Positions 54,088-63,748 are shown, counted from the first letter of the stretch. The stretch is DNA of 64,000 nucleotides from Anaerolineales bacterium (GCA_020847435.1 JADLBX010000032.1:1-64000), one strand, 5' to 3'. Notes: generated by a model not told the origin, from the letters alone. Translations and numbers: made by a program.

Positions 54088-55100
54088 AGTTGTCGCCCAA
54101 CAAAAATCATGTACAATTACATCCTGTGAATGGGTTATATGACTTTCGGTTAGCAGACGTTTCAATTGACACACTTGTTGCTGTCTTAGAAGCAGTTGCG
54201 TCCCATAAAACTGATGATGTTTTGCAAGTTGCAAATTTCGCAGGTCTTGCCAGATCAACGGTATCACGAGCTCTTTTAACTCTACAATCTTTGAGGTTGG
54301 TCGATAAAGATGAAGCAAACTCTTATTTTTGTTGTGTGCCGCAGGTGCGGCGCGGCATGTCAAATAGTGAAATTAGATTTTATCTTAGAAAAGCTTTGAT
54401 TTCCTATAGACCATTTGAAGCTGTCTGTGAGGGGCTTGCACTTAATGAATCGTTGAGCGTGGCAATAAGAAAAGCATCTGTTCTTTTGGAGATTAATGAT
54501 GAAGGCGAGGAAAGATTCAACATATTGATGAAATGGGGGCGCGATCTGGGTGTTCTTACTCAAGAAAACGGAGATGTAGGGCTCACAATAGATATTGGAA
54601 CTATCGAGTCGTCAGCTGAAACTTCAATTATTACAAATGAGGATATTGAGTCAGAAGTTAAGGCTCGTTTATATATTTCTCTGAAACTTGGAAGAGAACT
54701 TTACAATATTCTGGCGGAAAACGAAAGATTGCTATTAGCACAAGCTGTGCTAAAATTTGCATCAGACCCAGATGATGCGATAGAAAAATCGGGACAAGCT
54801 CTCGAGAATTTCTTGCGTGAGGCTGCAACTGCAAAAGGCTTGAGGCAAGAGGCGTCCAAACTAAATGGATCTTCTCAACTAGGTAATTTACTTGCTAGTC
54901 AAGGTTTAATACATAGCCATCATCAAAAAACAATAGATGCAGTAAGTATGTTTAGAAATGCAAAGGTGCACAACAAGGACAAAAAGACGTTGACTCCTTG
55001 GGAATTGACACCTCTAGCTTCTTTTTCATCTGTGCTAGGAGTGCTTCTAACGCTGAAATCTTTGCATGAATATATGCAGAATGGGAGACAAATATTATGA
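54084..55100 (+). CDS. wHTH + C-terminal HEPN-like protein (putative toxin/defence protein)
   Basis: wHTH FAGLARSTVSRALLTLQSLRLVDKD; helical C-terminus with RNAKVH (R-N-x-x-x-H) at 54954-54971; GTG start overlapping UvrD-remnant stop. Confidence 0.6.
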   Translation: MKLSPNKNHVQLHPVNGLYDFRLADVSIDTLVAVLEAVASHKTDDVLQVANFAGLARSTVSRALLTLQSLRLVDKDEANSYFCCVPQVRRGMSNSEIRFYLRKALISYRPFEAVCEGLALNESLSVAIRKASVLLEINDEGEERFNILMKWGRDLGVLTQENGDVGLTIDIGTIESSAETSIITNEDIESEVKARLYISLKLGRELYNILAENERLLLAQAVLKFASDPDDAIEKSGQALENFLREAATAKGLRQEASKLNGSSQLGNLLASQGLIHSHHQKTIDAVSMFRNAKVHNKDKKTLTPWELTPLASFSSVLGVLLTLKSLHEYMQNGRQIL

Positions 55101-55801
55101 GTCAGACAAAATCTTCAAAACCTAAAAGTCCACCTGTCCCATCTTACACGCTGCGTGATTCTTTAGAAGATGCAAAGAAACTTTACAAGAAATACAGTCA
55201 TGCAAGTTTTTCAAAAGCGGAAATAGCTAGCGCTCTGAATATGTCCTCAGGCTCGAGTTCTTTTGCAAAGAGGCTGTTTGCGCTAACCGAATATGGATTG
55301 ATTGAGGGAAGTGGCGACAGCTACAAAACAACAGGGCGATTCTCTGTTTTGAACTCGAACAAACCCGAGTCTTCAACCTTCAAGAAAAATGCATTTGATG
55401 CTATTCAGTCATCTGGCGTTTTCTTAGAGTTATTAAATGAATTCAAAACCAAGCTTCCAGATCAAAATGCTGTAGCACAAAGACTTGAAACTCAAAAAAA
55501 ATTTAATGCCGAAAGAGCTAAAGAAGTCGCCAGTGTTTTGGAAAAATCCCTGCAGTTTGCTGGTGTACTTGATGGAAGTAATAATGTTGTTCCAATAAGA
55601 GACGGTGCTGCTAATCCGAGTGACAATGATCAAGGTGGTCATGGTGATGAAAGCGAAGATGATCACCCGCCAGTTGCGTCGATGAGAAAAAGCGAAATAC
55701 CGCTTGCGAACGAGCGCACCGCAGTTGTTTCTTATCCACATGACTTAACAAAAGATGAAGCAACAAAAATTGGGCGTGTTCTCTCTGCATTAGTCGATTA
55801 A
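55097..55801 (+). CDS. wHTH protein, putative partner/antitoxin
   Basis: ATGA overlap with upstream gene; ASFSKAEIASALNMSSGSSSFAKRLFALTEYGLIE. Confidence 0.6.
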   Translation: MSQTKSSKPKSPPVPSYTLRDSLEDAKKLYKKYSHASFSKAEIASALNMSSGSSSFAKRLFALTEYGLIEGSGDSYKTTGRFSVLNSNKPESSTFKKNAFDAIQSSGVFLELLNEFKTKLPDQNAVAQRLETQKKFNAERAKEVASVLEKSLQFAGVLDGSNNVVPIRDGAANPSDNDQGGHGDESEDDHPPVASMRKSEIPLANERTAVVSYPHDLTKDEATKIGRVLSALVD

Positions 55802-55985
55802 CCCATTTCGGGGAATCAAAACGGTTTCGAGACATTACGTCCGCGCTGGGCTAAAGCCGCTCGCTCAGTGCGTGGAAGTCACTTCGACAGGCTCAGTGCG
55901 GCGCCTGCGGGCTGATTGGCGAGTCCGCTTTGAGCGGACTTTCATGTACTGAGGCAGGGATTTATCCCGCCAATACGAAGAACGA

Positions 55986-56023
55986 AAAACGGTCTCGGGA
56001 CATTACGTCCGCGAGACCGTTTT
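55986..56023 (-). terminator. Terminator of deazaflavin nitroreductase-like gene
   Basis: AAAACGGTCTCG...CGAGACCGTTTT, 12-bp stem; T-run on minus strand. Confidence 0.75.
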
Positions 56024-56025
56024 GG

Positions 56026-56442
56026 TTAACTCACCTTGGTCAAAACAATGACGGGGATTTTCCGTTCCGTTTTTTGACGATACTCCGCAAACGCTGGCAT
56101 CATCTCGATCATCTTTTCGTAGAGGCGAGTCCGCTCGGGTTCTTCTGTAACCGTTGCCCGCGCTTGGAATTTTTTGACGCCCGCTTCCACGGTCACTTGC
56201 GGATGGGCAAGCAAGTTGTAATACCAGCTCGGGTTGGTCGGCGAGCCGCCTTTGGATGCGATGATCACATAGCGCTCGCCGTCTCGGACGTAGGCTACGG
56301 GATTGATGCGTTCCTGTCCGCTTTTGGCGCCGATGTGGTGCAGGAGCAGTAAGGTCTTGCCTGCAAAATTTCCGCCGACTTTTCCGTCGTTAGCGTGGAA
56401 TTCGTCAATGATTTTTTGGTTTCGTTCGTTTGGATTGGTCAT
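56026..56442 (-). CDS. Nitroreductase/deazaflavin-dependent oxidoreductase family protein
   Basis: TLLLLHHIGAKSGQERINPVAYVRDGERYVIIASKGGSPTNPSWYYNLLAHPQVTVE. Confidence 0.9.
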   Translation of the reverse strand: MTNPNERNQKIIDEFHANDGKVGGNFAGKTLLLLHHIGAKSGQERINPVAYVRDGERYVIIASKGGSPTNPSWYYNLLAHPQVTVEAGVKKFQARATVTEEPERTRLYEKMIEMMPAFAEYRQKTERKIPVIVLTKVS

Positions 56443-56545
56443 AGATTTTTCCTCTCAGTCGTTGTTCTGACGTTCGTTTGTCGATGTGGCTTACAAATGC
56501 CTAGCCGAACGGAGGAGGGGGAGAAGCGCCGCTTCGTGACTCAGG

Positions 56546-58228
56546 TCAACCTCCGACCTTCGCCGCGTAGTCGCTGTAGCCGCCGATGAATTCGGTGATG
56601 TGGGAATCCTTTAGCTCGAACACGCGGTTGACGGTGCGGTCGAGAAAATATCGGTCGTGCGAGATGACAAGTACGGTCCCGTTGAAATCTTCCAGCGCGT
56701 TCTCCAACACTTCGGCGGAGGCGATATCGAGATTGTTCGTCGGTTCATCCAGCAACAGGAAGTTGGCTCCCGATAGGACGAGTAACGCCAACTGAAGCCG
56801 ACTCCGCTCGCCGCCCGAGAGTGAGCCGACCCTTTGAGTCGCTTGACGATAGGTGAACAGGTAGCGGGTCAGAAAAGAAACGGCGCGTCCTTCGCTCATG
56901 TTGCCGCTGAGTCGCACCGCGTCCATGACTGTCTGATCAAAATCCAGCGTCTCATGCTCTTGCGCGTAATATCCCACCTTCACGCTCGGACCGAGTTTGA
57001 TCTCTCCGCTGGTCGGCGATTCTTTTTCCAGAATCAAACGCAATAACACAGACTTCCCCGCGCCGTTCGCGCCGATCAACCCCACGCGCTCGCCATGCCG
57101 AATGAGGAAGTTGAGATCGTTCAATATCGCTGGTCGAGTAGTCCCGCGATGCTCGTCGCGGGACGTATCGAGACCAGAGGTTGGATGTGCAAACGACTTG
57201 CTCACCCTCTCAAACTCCAAGACCTGATTCGACCCGCGCCAACCGTTCAACGCCAAATCCATTTTTCGGCGTTCCGTCACGGGCTTTTCGATCTTATCCA
57301 TTTTGTCCAAGCGCTTTTGCATGGACTTGGCTTTCTTTGCAAATTTCTCGTTGTCAAACACTTTGCCCCACATGGCAAAGCGTTTGATGGCGGTTTCCAA
57401 TCTGCCGATCTCGCGTTGTTGAACGCGATACAACTCCTCCTGTCGAGCGAGTCGTTCCTCTTTATCAAGGATGTATTCCGTGTAATTTCCGATGAACGTT
57501 GTGATTTTGCCGTCTTCGATCTCCGCGATGTGACTCGCCACCGCGTCGAGGATGTATCGGTCGTGCGAGATGATGACCACCGCGCCCGCGTAGTCGTTGA
57601 TCAGTTTTTCCAAATACGCTTTGCCTGGCATATCGAGGTGATTGTCTGGTTCGTCGAGCAACAGAACAGACGGACGCGCCAGTAACAGCCGCGCCAACCC
57701 GATCAGTTTTTTCTGCCCTCCGCTCAAGGCGTGGATGGGTTTCTCGAAATCCGATTCGGGCAGACCTAGTCCGCGCAGTGTTTCCCTCGCGCGTGATTCG
57801 TAATTTGCTCCGCCGAGCGCTTCAAACTCTCCCAACAATTTGTGTTGCGCGTCGAGGGCGCGTTCCAATTTTTTGGAATCGCCATAAACGGCGGGGTCGG
57901 CGAGTTTCGATTCAACGAGATGCAACTCCGCTTCCACCTCTGCCACGCGTGGATTTCCCTCCAGCGCGAGCGAGAGCGCTGTCCGTTGCGGGTCAAATTC
58001 GGGATGTTGAGGCAGGTAGCCCACCGTCACACCTTTGGCGCGGACGATCGTCCCGCCTTTTTCTGGTGCGTGTTCGCCGACGATTATCTTAAGCAACGAA
58101 GACTTCCCCGCGCCGTTCGGTCCGATCAGCCCGATCTTCTGGTCGTGCTGGATTTCCCAACTCAAGTCGCGGAAGATGGCGTGCGCGCCGAGAATAAGGC
58201 TGGCGTTTGAAATTGTGATTGAAATCAT
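56546..58228 (-). CDS. ABC-F family ATP-binding protein
   Basis: Two ABC domains: GPNGAGKSSLLKIIVG/LSGGQKKLIGLARLLL and GANGAGKSVLLRLIL/LSGGERSRLQLALL; DEPDNHLD and DEPTNNLD. Confidence 0.93.
   Translation of the reverse strand: MISITISNASLILGAHAIFRDLSWEIQHDQKIGLIGPNGAGKSSLLKIIVGEHAPEKGGTIVRAKGVTVGYLPQHPEFDPQRTALSLALEGNPRVAEVEAELHLVESKLADPAVYGDSKKLERALDAQHKLLGEFEALGGANYESRARETLRGLGLPESDFEKPIHALSGGQKKLIGLARLLLARPSVLLLDEPDNHLDMPGKAYLEKLINDYAGAVVIISHDRYILDAVASHIAEIEDGKITTFIGNYTEYILDKEERLARQEELYRVQQREIGRLETAIKRFAMWGKVFDNEKFAKKAKSMQKRLDKMDKIEKPVTERRKMDLALNGWRGSNQVLEFERVSKSFAHPTSGLDTSRDEHRGTTRPAILNDLNFLIRHGERVGLIGANGAGKSVLLRLILEKESPTSGEIKLGPSVKVGYYAQEHETLDFDQTVMDAVRLSGNMSEGRAVSFLTRYLFTYRQATQRVGSLSGGERSRLQLALLVLSGANFLLLDEPTNNLDIASAEVLENALEDFNGTVLVISHDRYFLDRTVNRVFELKDSHITEFIGGYSDYAAKVGG
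57132..57177. repeat. TGGTCTCGATACG...CTACTCGACCA repeat inside ABC-F CDS
   Basis: TGGTCGAGTAGTCCCGCGATGCTCGTCGCGGGACGTATCGAGACCA; encoded GLDTSRDEHRGTTRP. Confidence 0.92.
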
Positions 58229-58230
58229 AA

Positions 58231-58263
58231 AGACCTCACAGGTCTGAGAGACCTGTGAGGTCT
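58231..58263. repeat. 33-bp perfect palindrome (15-3-15) abutting the ABC-F start codon
   Basis: AGACCTCACAGGTCT-GAG-AGACCTGTGAGGTCT. Confidence 0.92.
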
Positions 58264-58663
58264 CCCAAACAAATATTAAACAAAAAACGCCGCGACGCTC
58301 CTGCGCCACGGCGTGATAAACAAAAACATCGTTTAGTCAGTAGGCGCGATTCGAGGAAGCCGCGCGCGCTCAAATCCACGCACACCGATGCAAAGGAAGG
58401 AGTTGCCTGATCTTTCGTATCGCATGGCGCGGATTATAACAGTCCCTGCCCAATCTGCAAACATTCTGATAAAATACCGCCCGCACGTCATGAACCTCGG
58501 AAGGCTCTCGAAAGCCCTCGGTCGTATCGGCTGGGGCTTTTTTGTTGAAAAGTAAACAAGAAAACAAGTAGGCACGTAGAAAAGCAAATACGAAGTACGC
58601 AATACGCAATACTCTGCCCGACTACCAAACCATCCAACTACCAAACAAAAGAACTATCAAACT

Positions 58664-60523
58664 ATGCAAACTACCCGAACCGACCTCCGCAACATCGCCA
58701 TCATCGCCCATGTTGACCACGGCAAGACCACCCTCGTAGATGGACTGCTCCGTCAATCGCACACCTTCCGCGACAACCAGCAAGTCGCCGAGCGCGTCAT
58801 GGATTCCAACGACCTCGAACGTGAGCGCGGCATCACCATCCTTGCGAAGAACACCGCCATCACGCTCAACGATCCCAAGACCGGCAAGCCGGTCAAGATC
58901 AACATCGTGGATACGCCCGGTCACGCGGATTTCGGCGGCGAGGTCGAACGCGTCATGAACATGGTGGACGGCGTGCTTCTCCTCGTGGATGCGGCGGAGG
59001 GTCCCATGCCGCAGACTCGCTTCGTCCTCAAGAAGGCGCTTCAAATGGGGCATAAAGCCATCGTCGTCATCAACAAAGTGGATCGCAAAGACGCGGAACC
59101 CTCACGCGTCCTCAACGAAACGTTCGACTTATTCATCGAACTCGGCGCGACGGAGGAGCAGGCAGACTTCCCGGTCATCTACGCCATCGGGATTGACCAA
59201 CGCGCTGGGCTTACCATCGAGCTGGGTCCCGACCTTCAGCCTTTATTCGACGTGATTCTGAACCACATCCCCGCGCCCACAGTGGACGCGGAGGCGCCCT
59301 TGCAAATGCTCGTCACCACGTTGGGCTACGACGATTATCGAGGCGTGACGGCGGTGGGACGCATCTTTGCGGGCAGGATCAAAGCCGGGCAACGACTCGC
59401 CCGCCTCACAGTGGATGGGCGCAACCTGCCTGAATCTGCAAAATACTTGTACACCTTTCAAGGTTTGAACAAAATCGAAATTGAATCTGCCGACGCGGGC
59501 GACATTGTCTCGCTTGCCGGCTTGGAAGAGATCGGCATCGGCGAGACGCTTGCCGACCCGGCGAACCCGGTCGCTTTGCCGACCATCAAAGTGGAGGAGC
59601 CGACCGTGCGCATGACGTTCGGCGTGAACACCTCGCCGTTTACCGGGCGGGAGGGCAAGTGGAGCACGTCGCGCAAATTGCGCGAGCGTCTGTTCGAGGA
59701 ACTTCGCACGAATGTTTCGTTGCGCGTGGAGGAAACCGATTCAGCGGAGAACTTTTTAGTCTCCGGTCGCGGCGAGTTGCACCTCGGCATTCTGATCGAA
59801 ACGATGCGCCGCGAAGGCTATGAATTTCAAGTTTCGCGTCCCGAAGTGATCTTCCACAAAGCGGACGACGGCGCGTTGCTCGAACCGTTCGAGGAAGTGC
59901 ACATCGAGACCAGCGCCGAGACCGTCGGCGCGGTGGTGGAGATGTTGGGGAGCCGGCGCGCCTTAATGACCGAGATGCAGGACGCCGGGCAGGGGATGAC
60001 GCGCATGGTCTACATCGCGCCGACGCGCGGCTTGCTCGGTTTCCGCTACCAATTCCTCACCTCCACGCGCGGCGCGGGCGTGATGCACACGATCTTTCAC
60101 GGGTACGATGAAATGGCGGGACCCATGTCCACGCGGCAGACAGGCTCACTCGTCGCGTGGGAAGCGGGCGACTCCACTGCCTACGCGTTGAAGAACGCCG
60201 AAGAACGCGGCACATTGTTCATCGGACCGGGCGTCGCCGTCTATGAAGGCATGGTGGTCGGCGAAAACACGCGCGGGCAGGATATGCCCATCAACGTCTG
60301 CAAGAAAAAACATCTGACCAACATCCGCTCGGCGGGCGCGGATATGGAAATCCGTCTGACGCCGCCGCGGCGCATGTCGTTGGACGAGGCGGTCGAATAT
60401 CTGTCTGACGATGAACTGCTGGAGATCACGCCTGAGTCGTATCGCATCCGCAAGCGCATTCTCGACACCGAAGGACGCGGCAAGCAGACGAAGAAATTGA
60501 AGGAGCAAATGGGCGAGGGATGA
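58664..60523 (+). CDS. typA: Translational GTPase TypA/BipA
   Basis: [58 protein letters not shown]. Confidence 0.96.
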   Translation: MQTTRTDLRNIAIIAHVDHGKTTLVDGLLRQSHTFRDNQQVAERVMDSNDLERERGITILAKNTAITLNDPKTGKPVKINIVDTPGHADFGGEVERVMNMVDGVLLLVDAAEGPMPQTRFVLKKALQMGHKAIVVINKVDRKDAEPSRVLNETFDLFIELGATEEQADFPVIYAIGIDQRAGLTIELGPDLQPLFDVILNHIPAPTVDAEAPLQMLVTTLGYDDYRGVTAVGRIFAGRIKAGQRLARLTVDGRNLPESAKYLYTFQGLNKIEIESADAGDIVSLAGLEEIGIGETLADPANPVALPTIKVEEPTVRMTFGVNTSPFTGREGKWSTSRKLRERLFEELRTNVSLRVEETDSAENFLVSGRGELHLGILIETMRREGYEFQVSRPEVIFHKADDGALLEPFEEVHIETSAETVGAVVEMLGSRRALMTEMQDAGQGMTRMVYIAPTRGLLGFRYQFLTSTRGAGVMHTIFHGYDEMAGPMSTRQTGSLVAWEAGDSTAYALKNAEERGTLFIGPGVAVYEGMVVGENTRGQDMPINVCKKKHLTNIRSAGADMEIRLTPPRRMSLDEAVEYLSDDELLEITPESYRIRKRILDTEGRGKQTKKLKEQMGEG

Positions 60524-60547
60524 TCCGTTTGCACGCGCGGCAATAAA

Positions 60548-60580
60548 AACACGCCTCATGGATATTCCATGAGGCGTGTT
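60548..60580. terminator. Hairpin between convergent genes
   Basis: AACACGCCTCATGGA-TAT-TCCATGAGGCGTGTT, 15-bp perfect stem. Confidence 0.8.
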
Positions 60581-60602
60581 GCTTTTGATCGCTTTTACTG
60601 CG

Positions 60603-61436
60603 TCATGGGCAGGATGAAAGGCTCGCGTCTTTGAGGACCGACGCGCCGTCTTCGTTGTACGATTGCACGCCGTAGGTGTACGAGACGTTACCGATAACCA
60701 ACGTTTGAGTGAAGACATCGGTGTACGATTCGCTGTTCGGACCGAGCGTTGCAAGTAAGACGCCGTCCTTATATACATAAAACCCGTTCTCGTTGGTGGA
60801 CTGATCGCTCCAGGTGAAGTTCACCGTCCATTCCCATTGCAGGATCCAAATCTGCCCGACCTTTTTCGATTTGTTCACACTGGTGCAGGCTAAGCCCAAT
60901 TGTTTCGGCGCGGCTGGCGCGGCTGGGGCGGAGGTGGCTGTTGGAGGTAGCGGCGGCGGGACGCCTTCCGGCAGCCCGCTGGTTTCACCCAGCACGGTCG
61001 CGTAGGCTCCCCAAAGCCAGCACGTTGCGCCGAAGCCGCCGGGATATTCGATGATCCAATAATTGTTGGGCGTGTATTTTCCAACGACATTTGCGGTCTG
61101 CCCAACTTTGAATAGCGTGACGAATTGATATGCCGCATTGGGACCCGTGCGGCAGTTTGTGTCGGACGAAACGCTAACCGTTGGCGCGGTGGAGGGCGGC
61201 GTGGGCGAAGGTCCCGGCGTGACCGTTTCGGTGGGGACGACCGCAGTCAGCGTCGCGGCTTGGATCGTTTGCACCGCCAGCGTCAGCGCTTCGTCAATGT
61301 TGAACGTGACCGATTCCTCCGTTGCCGGCGCTTGTGTCGGCTCGGGCGTGGATTGGCTTGCCTGCGGCAGGTTGCAAGCCAGCGCGGCGAAGCCCAGCGT
61401 GCAAAGGGCGAAAAAAATTCTCTGTGTGATTTTCAT
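60603..61436 (-). CDS. SH3-like domain lipoprotein
   Basis: Lipobox FAALAC; DTNCRTGPNAAYQFVTLFKVGQTANVVGKYTPNNYWIIE. Confidence 0.75.
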   Translation of the reverse strand: MKITQRIFFALCTLGFAALACNLPQASQSTPEPTQAPATEESVTFNIDEALTLAVQTIQAATLTAVVPTETVTPGPSPTPPSTAPTVSVSSDTNCRTGPNAAYQFVTLFKVGQTANVVGKYTPNNYWIIEYPGGFGATCWLWGAYATVLGETSGLPEGVPPPLPPTATSAPAAPAAPKQLGLACTSVNKSKKVGQIWILQWEWTVNFTWSDQSTNENGFYVYKDGVLLATLGPNSESYTDVFTQTLVIGNVSYTYGVQSYNEDGASVLKDASLSSCP

Positions 61437-61498
61437 AATTCTCCTTTTGCATATTGTCACACAGGAGCGAAAAGGCTCACATCCCCGTAATGGACTTG

Positions 61499-62287
61499 TT
61501 ACGAACAACCAAACGAATTTGTCGACGCGCCCTCGGCGCCGCTCGCGTTATAGGCTTCCAGCCGATAACTGACATTTTGCCCGGAGTCTATCTTGTATTT
61601 GTCTGTGTACGCGGTGGAGTTTGCCGGCAAATCGGCGACCAGTTCTCCGTTGCGGAAGAGGCGGAAGCCCGTCTCGTTGTTGGATTTATCCGACCATTTC
61701 AGCGTCACCGTCAAATCAAAGCCTGAGCCGTTGAATTCGCAAAAATAATCCCAACTTTGGAATGACGGCGCGTTGGGCGGCGCTTTGGTCGCGGTCGGCG
61801 GCGGCGTGACGGACGACACTGCCCAATAACTTCCGCTCACTTCAACGAACTCGCCCCACAGCCAGCATTGACCCGTCGGGCTTTCGGCGGATTTCACCAG
61901 CCAATAATTTTCGAGTCCGTAGCGTCCAACGATCTCCAATTTTTTATTCGGCAGATACGTGAAGATCACTTCGTAATCTTGCCCCGGACCCGCGCGGCAA
62001 TTTGTCTGCTCGCGCACGACAAGCATCGGAGTTGAATACGTCGGTGTGATCGTTTTTGTCGCGGCAAGCGTCGGCGTTTTTTCGATGATGAAATTCGGGA
62101 TAGGGGAAAACGTCGCGGTGATGGGGACGTCCGCGCCGTTGCGTCTGCCCTCGATAAACGTCGCTTCGATCGCCGTGGCGGCTTGCTCGTCCGTCGTCAG
62201 TGGACGCGGCGCCGTCGGCAGGTTGCAGGCAAGGATCGCCGCGACCAGCGCGAGCGTCGCAGCGACAATGAACCGCTTCGCCCTCAT
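61499..62287 (-). CDS. SH3-like domain lipoprotein (paralogue of neighbour)
   Basis: Lipobox VAAILAC; QTNCRAGPGQDYEVIFTYLPNKKLEIVGRYGLENYWLVK. Confidence 0.75.
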   Translation of the reverse strand: MRAKRFIVAATLALVAAILACNLPTAPRPLTTDEQAATAIEATFIEGRRNGADVPITATFSPIPNFIIEKTPTLAATKTITPTYSTPMLVVREQTNCRAGPGQDYEVIFTYLPNKKLEIVGRYGLENYWLVKSAESPTGQCWLWGEFVEVSGSYWAVSSVTPPPTATKAPPNAPSFQSWDYFCEFNGSGFDLTVTLKWSDKSNNETGFRLFRNGELVADLPANSTAYTDKYKIDSGQNVSYRLEAYNASGAEGASTNSFGCS

Positions 62288-63642
62288 TTGATCTTTTTGT
62301 GCGCGCGTCCGCCGACTCGGAAATATTCCACGCGTCCTTTGGCGTCGCGGATCACGTCTGCCAGCGCGCCGTTGAAGGGTTCGTCCAGCCCGATGAGATT
62401 ATCGCGGTCGTAGAACGCGAAGCGCATCGGCGCGAGCGCGGGACCTGGAGGCGTATCGGGCGTGGGGAATCCCCCGAGCGGGATGTGATGATAGACGAGA
62501 TATTTTCCCTTCACTTTGAGGTCGAAACATTCTGTTCCGATCTTGTAGCGCCCGATGAGTTCTTTTCCATCTTGCGGATTCTTCATCGGCTTCGGCGATT
62601 TGAGTTTGATTCCGAAATACAAGTCGAGCGCCCAGCCGAAGGTCTGCGCGGTGATAACGCCGCCGTTATCGTTGTTGGTGAGGATGGCGAGGGCGAAATC
62701 TTTTTCGGGGATGAAGAAAAAGTATGCCTGCTGTCCGTTTGTCGCGCCGCCGTGCGCGTACGCGGTGAGATCGTCCGCATAGCGGATGAACCACGTGATA
62801 CCCATGTCGCCGCGTCCGCCCGCGTTGACCTGCTTGACGCGCATGGCTTGAAGCGATTTGCGTTTGATGATTTTGTTTCCATTTCCCATGTGGAAGCGTG
62901 CATACTTGAGCAAATCCCTCACCGTGCTGACCACTCCGCCCACGCCATTGCCCGCCCGCCCGATCGCCCACGGACGCGCAACCTGAACCTTTCCGTTCAC
63001 GATCTGATGACCGACAACGAAGCGATGCGTGAACAAAACATCGCTTGGATAAAGAAACGACATGTTCAAGCCAAGCGGGTCGAGAAGCATTTCTTGCAAC
63101 GCCTGCTCGTAGGGTTTTTTGGTCACAACTTCGATCACGCGTGAGGCGACGTTGAAGCCTGTGTTGTTGTACGACCAAATTTTTCCCAGCGGTTGGATTT
63201 GCGGAAGGTGTGCAATGTCCTTCACCATTTTATCGAGCGCGTCGTCGCCGTTGCCGAAGTCGTTGAAGTAATCGCCGACCCAGCCGCCCGTGTGCGTGAG
63301 CAAATGCCGAATTGTGACTTTCTTCGCCACGTTTTCGTCGCTCAGTTTGAAATCTTTGATGTACTTCCGCACGGGCGCGTCGAGATTCACCTTTCCTTGC
63401 TCGGCAAGCGCCATCAACAATGTGCCCGTGAACGTTTTGCTGATCGAGCCCGTTTGCATCAAGGTGTCGGCTGTGACAGGCAATGGATGTTCGACGCTTG
63501 TTACGCCGAATCCTTGCGCCCATTCTTTGCCTTTGTGGTAAATCCCAATCGAAACGCCTGGCACGTGCAGGCGTTTCATTTCTTTTTGAATACGAGAACC
63601 GATGGTCTTGAAATTTTCGGAGGATGATGTTTTTGTTTTCAT
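62284..63642 (-). CDS. Serine hydrolase, beta-lactamase/class C PBP family
   Basis: GSISKTFTGTLL (SxxK); WSYNNTGFNVASRVIE (YxN); AYAHGGATNGQQA. Confidence 0.88.
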   Translation of the reverse strand: MKTKTSSSENFKTIGSRIQKEMKRLHVPGVSIGIYHKGKEWAQGFGVTSVEHPLPVTADTLMQTGSISKTFTGTLLMALAEQGKVNLDAPVRKYIKDFKLSDENVAKKVTIRHLLTHTGGWVGDYFNDFGNGDDALDKMVKDIAHLPQIQPLGKIWSYNNTGFNVASRVIEVVTKKPYEQALQEMLLDPLGLNMSFLYPSDVLFTHRFVVGHQIVNGKVQVARPWAIGRAGNGVGGVVSTVRDLLKYARFHMGNGNKIIKRKSLQAMRVKQVNAGGRGDMGITWFIRYADDLTAYAHGGATNGQQAYFFFIPEKDFALAILTNNDNGGVITAQTFGWALDLYFGIKLKSPKPMKNPQDGKELIGRYKIGTECFDLKVKGKYLVYHHIPLGGFPTPDTPPGPALAPMRFAFYDRDNLIGLDEPFNGALADVIRDAKGRVEYFRVGGRAHKKIK

Positions 63643-63654
63643 GAATCCCTTAGC

Positions 63655-63730
63655 GCCGTACCGCAAGATTTATCTTGCGATTCATTGATTTATCATGTAG
63701 CGGCTGGCGCAAACTGAAGTTTGCGGTACG
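63655..63730. repeat. Two small hairpins with inverted GTACCGCAA ends
   Basis: GTACCGCAAGAT-TT-ATCTTGCG ... GCGCAAACT-GA-AGTTTGCGGTAC. Confidence 0.65.
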
Positions 63731-63748
63731 GGCGAACTGCGCGGCGAA

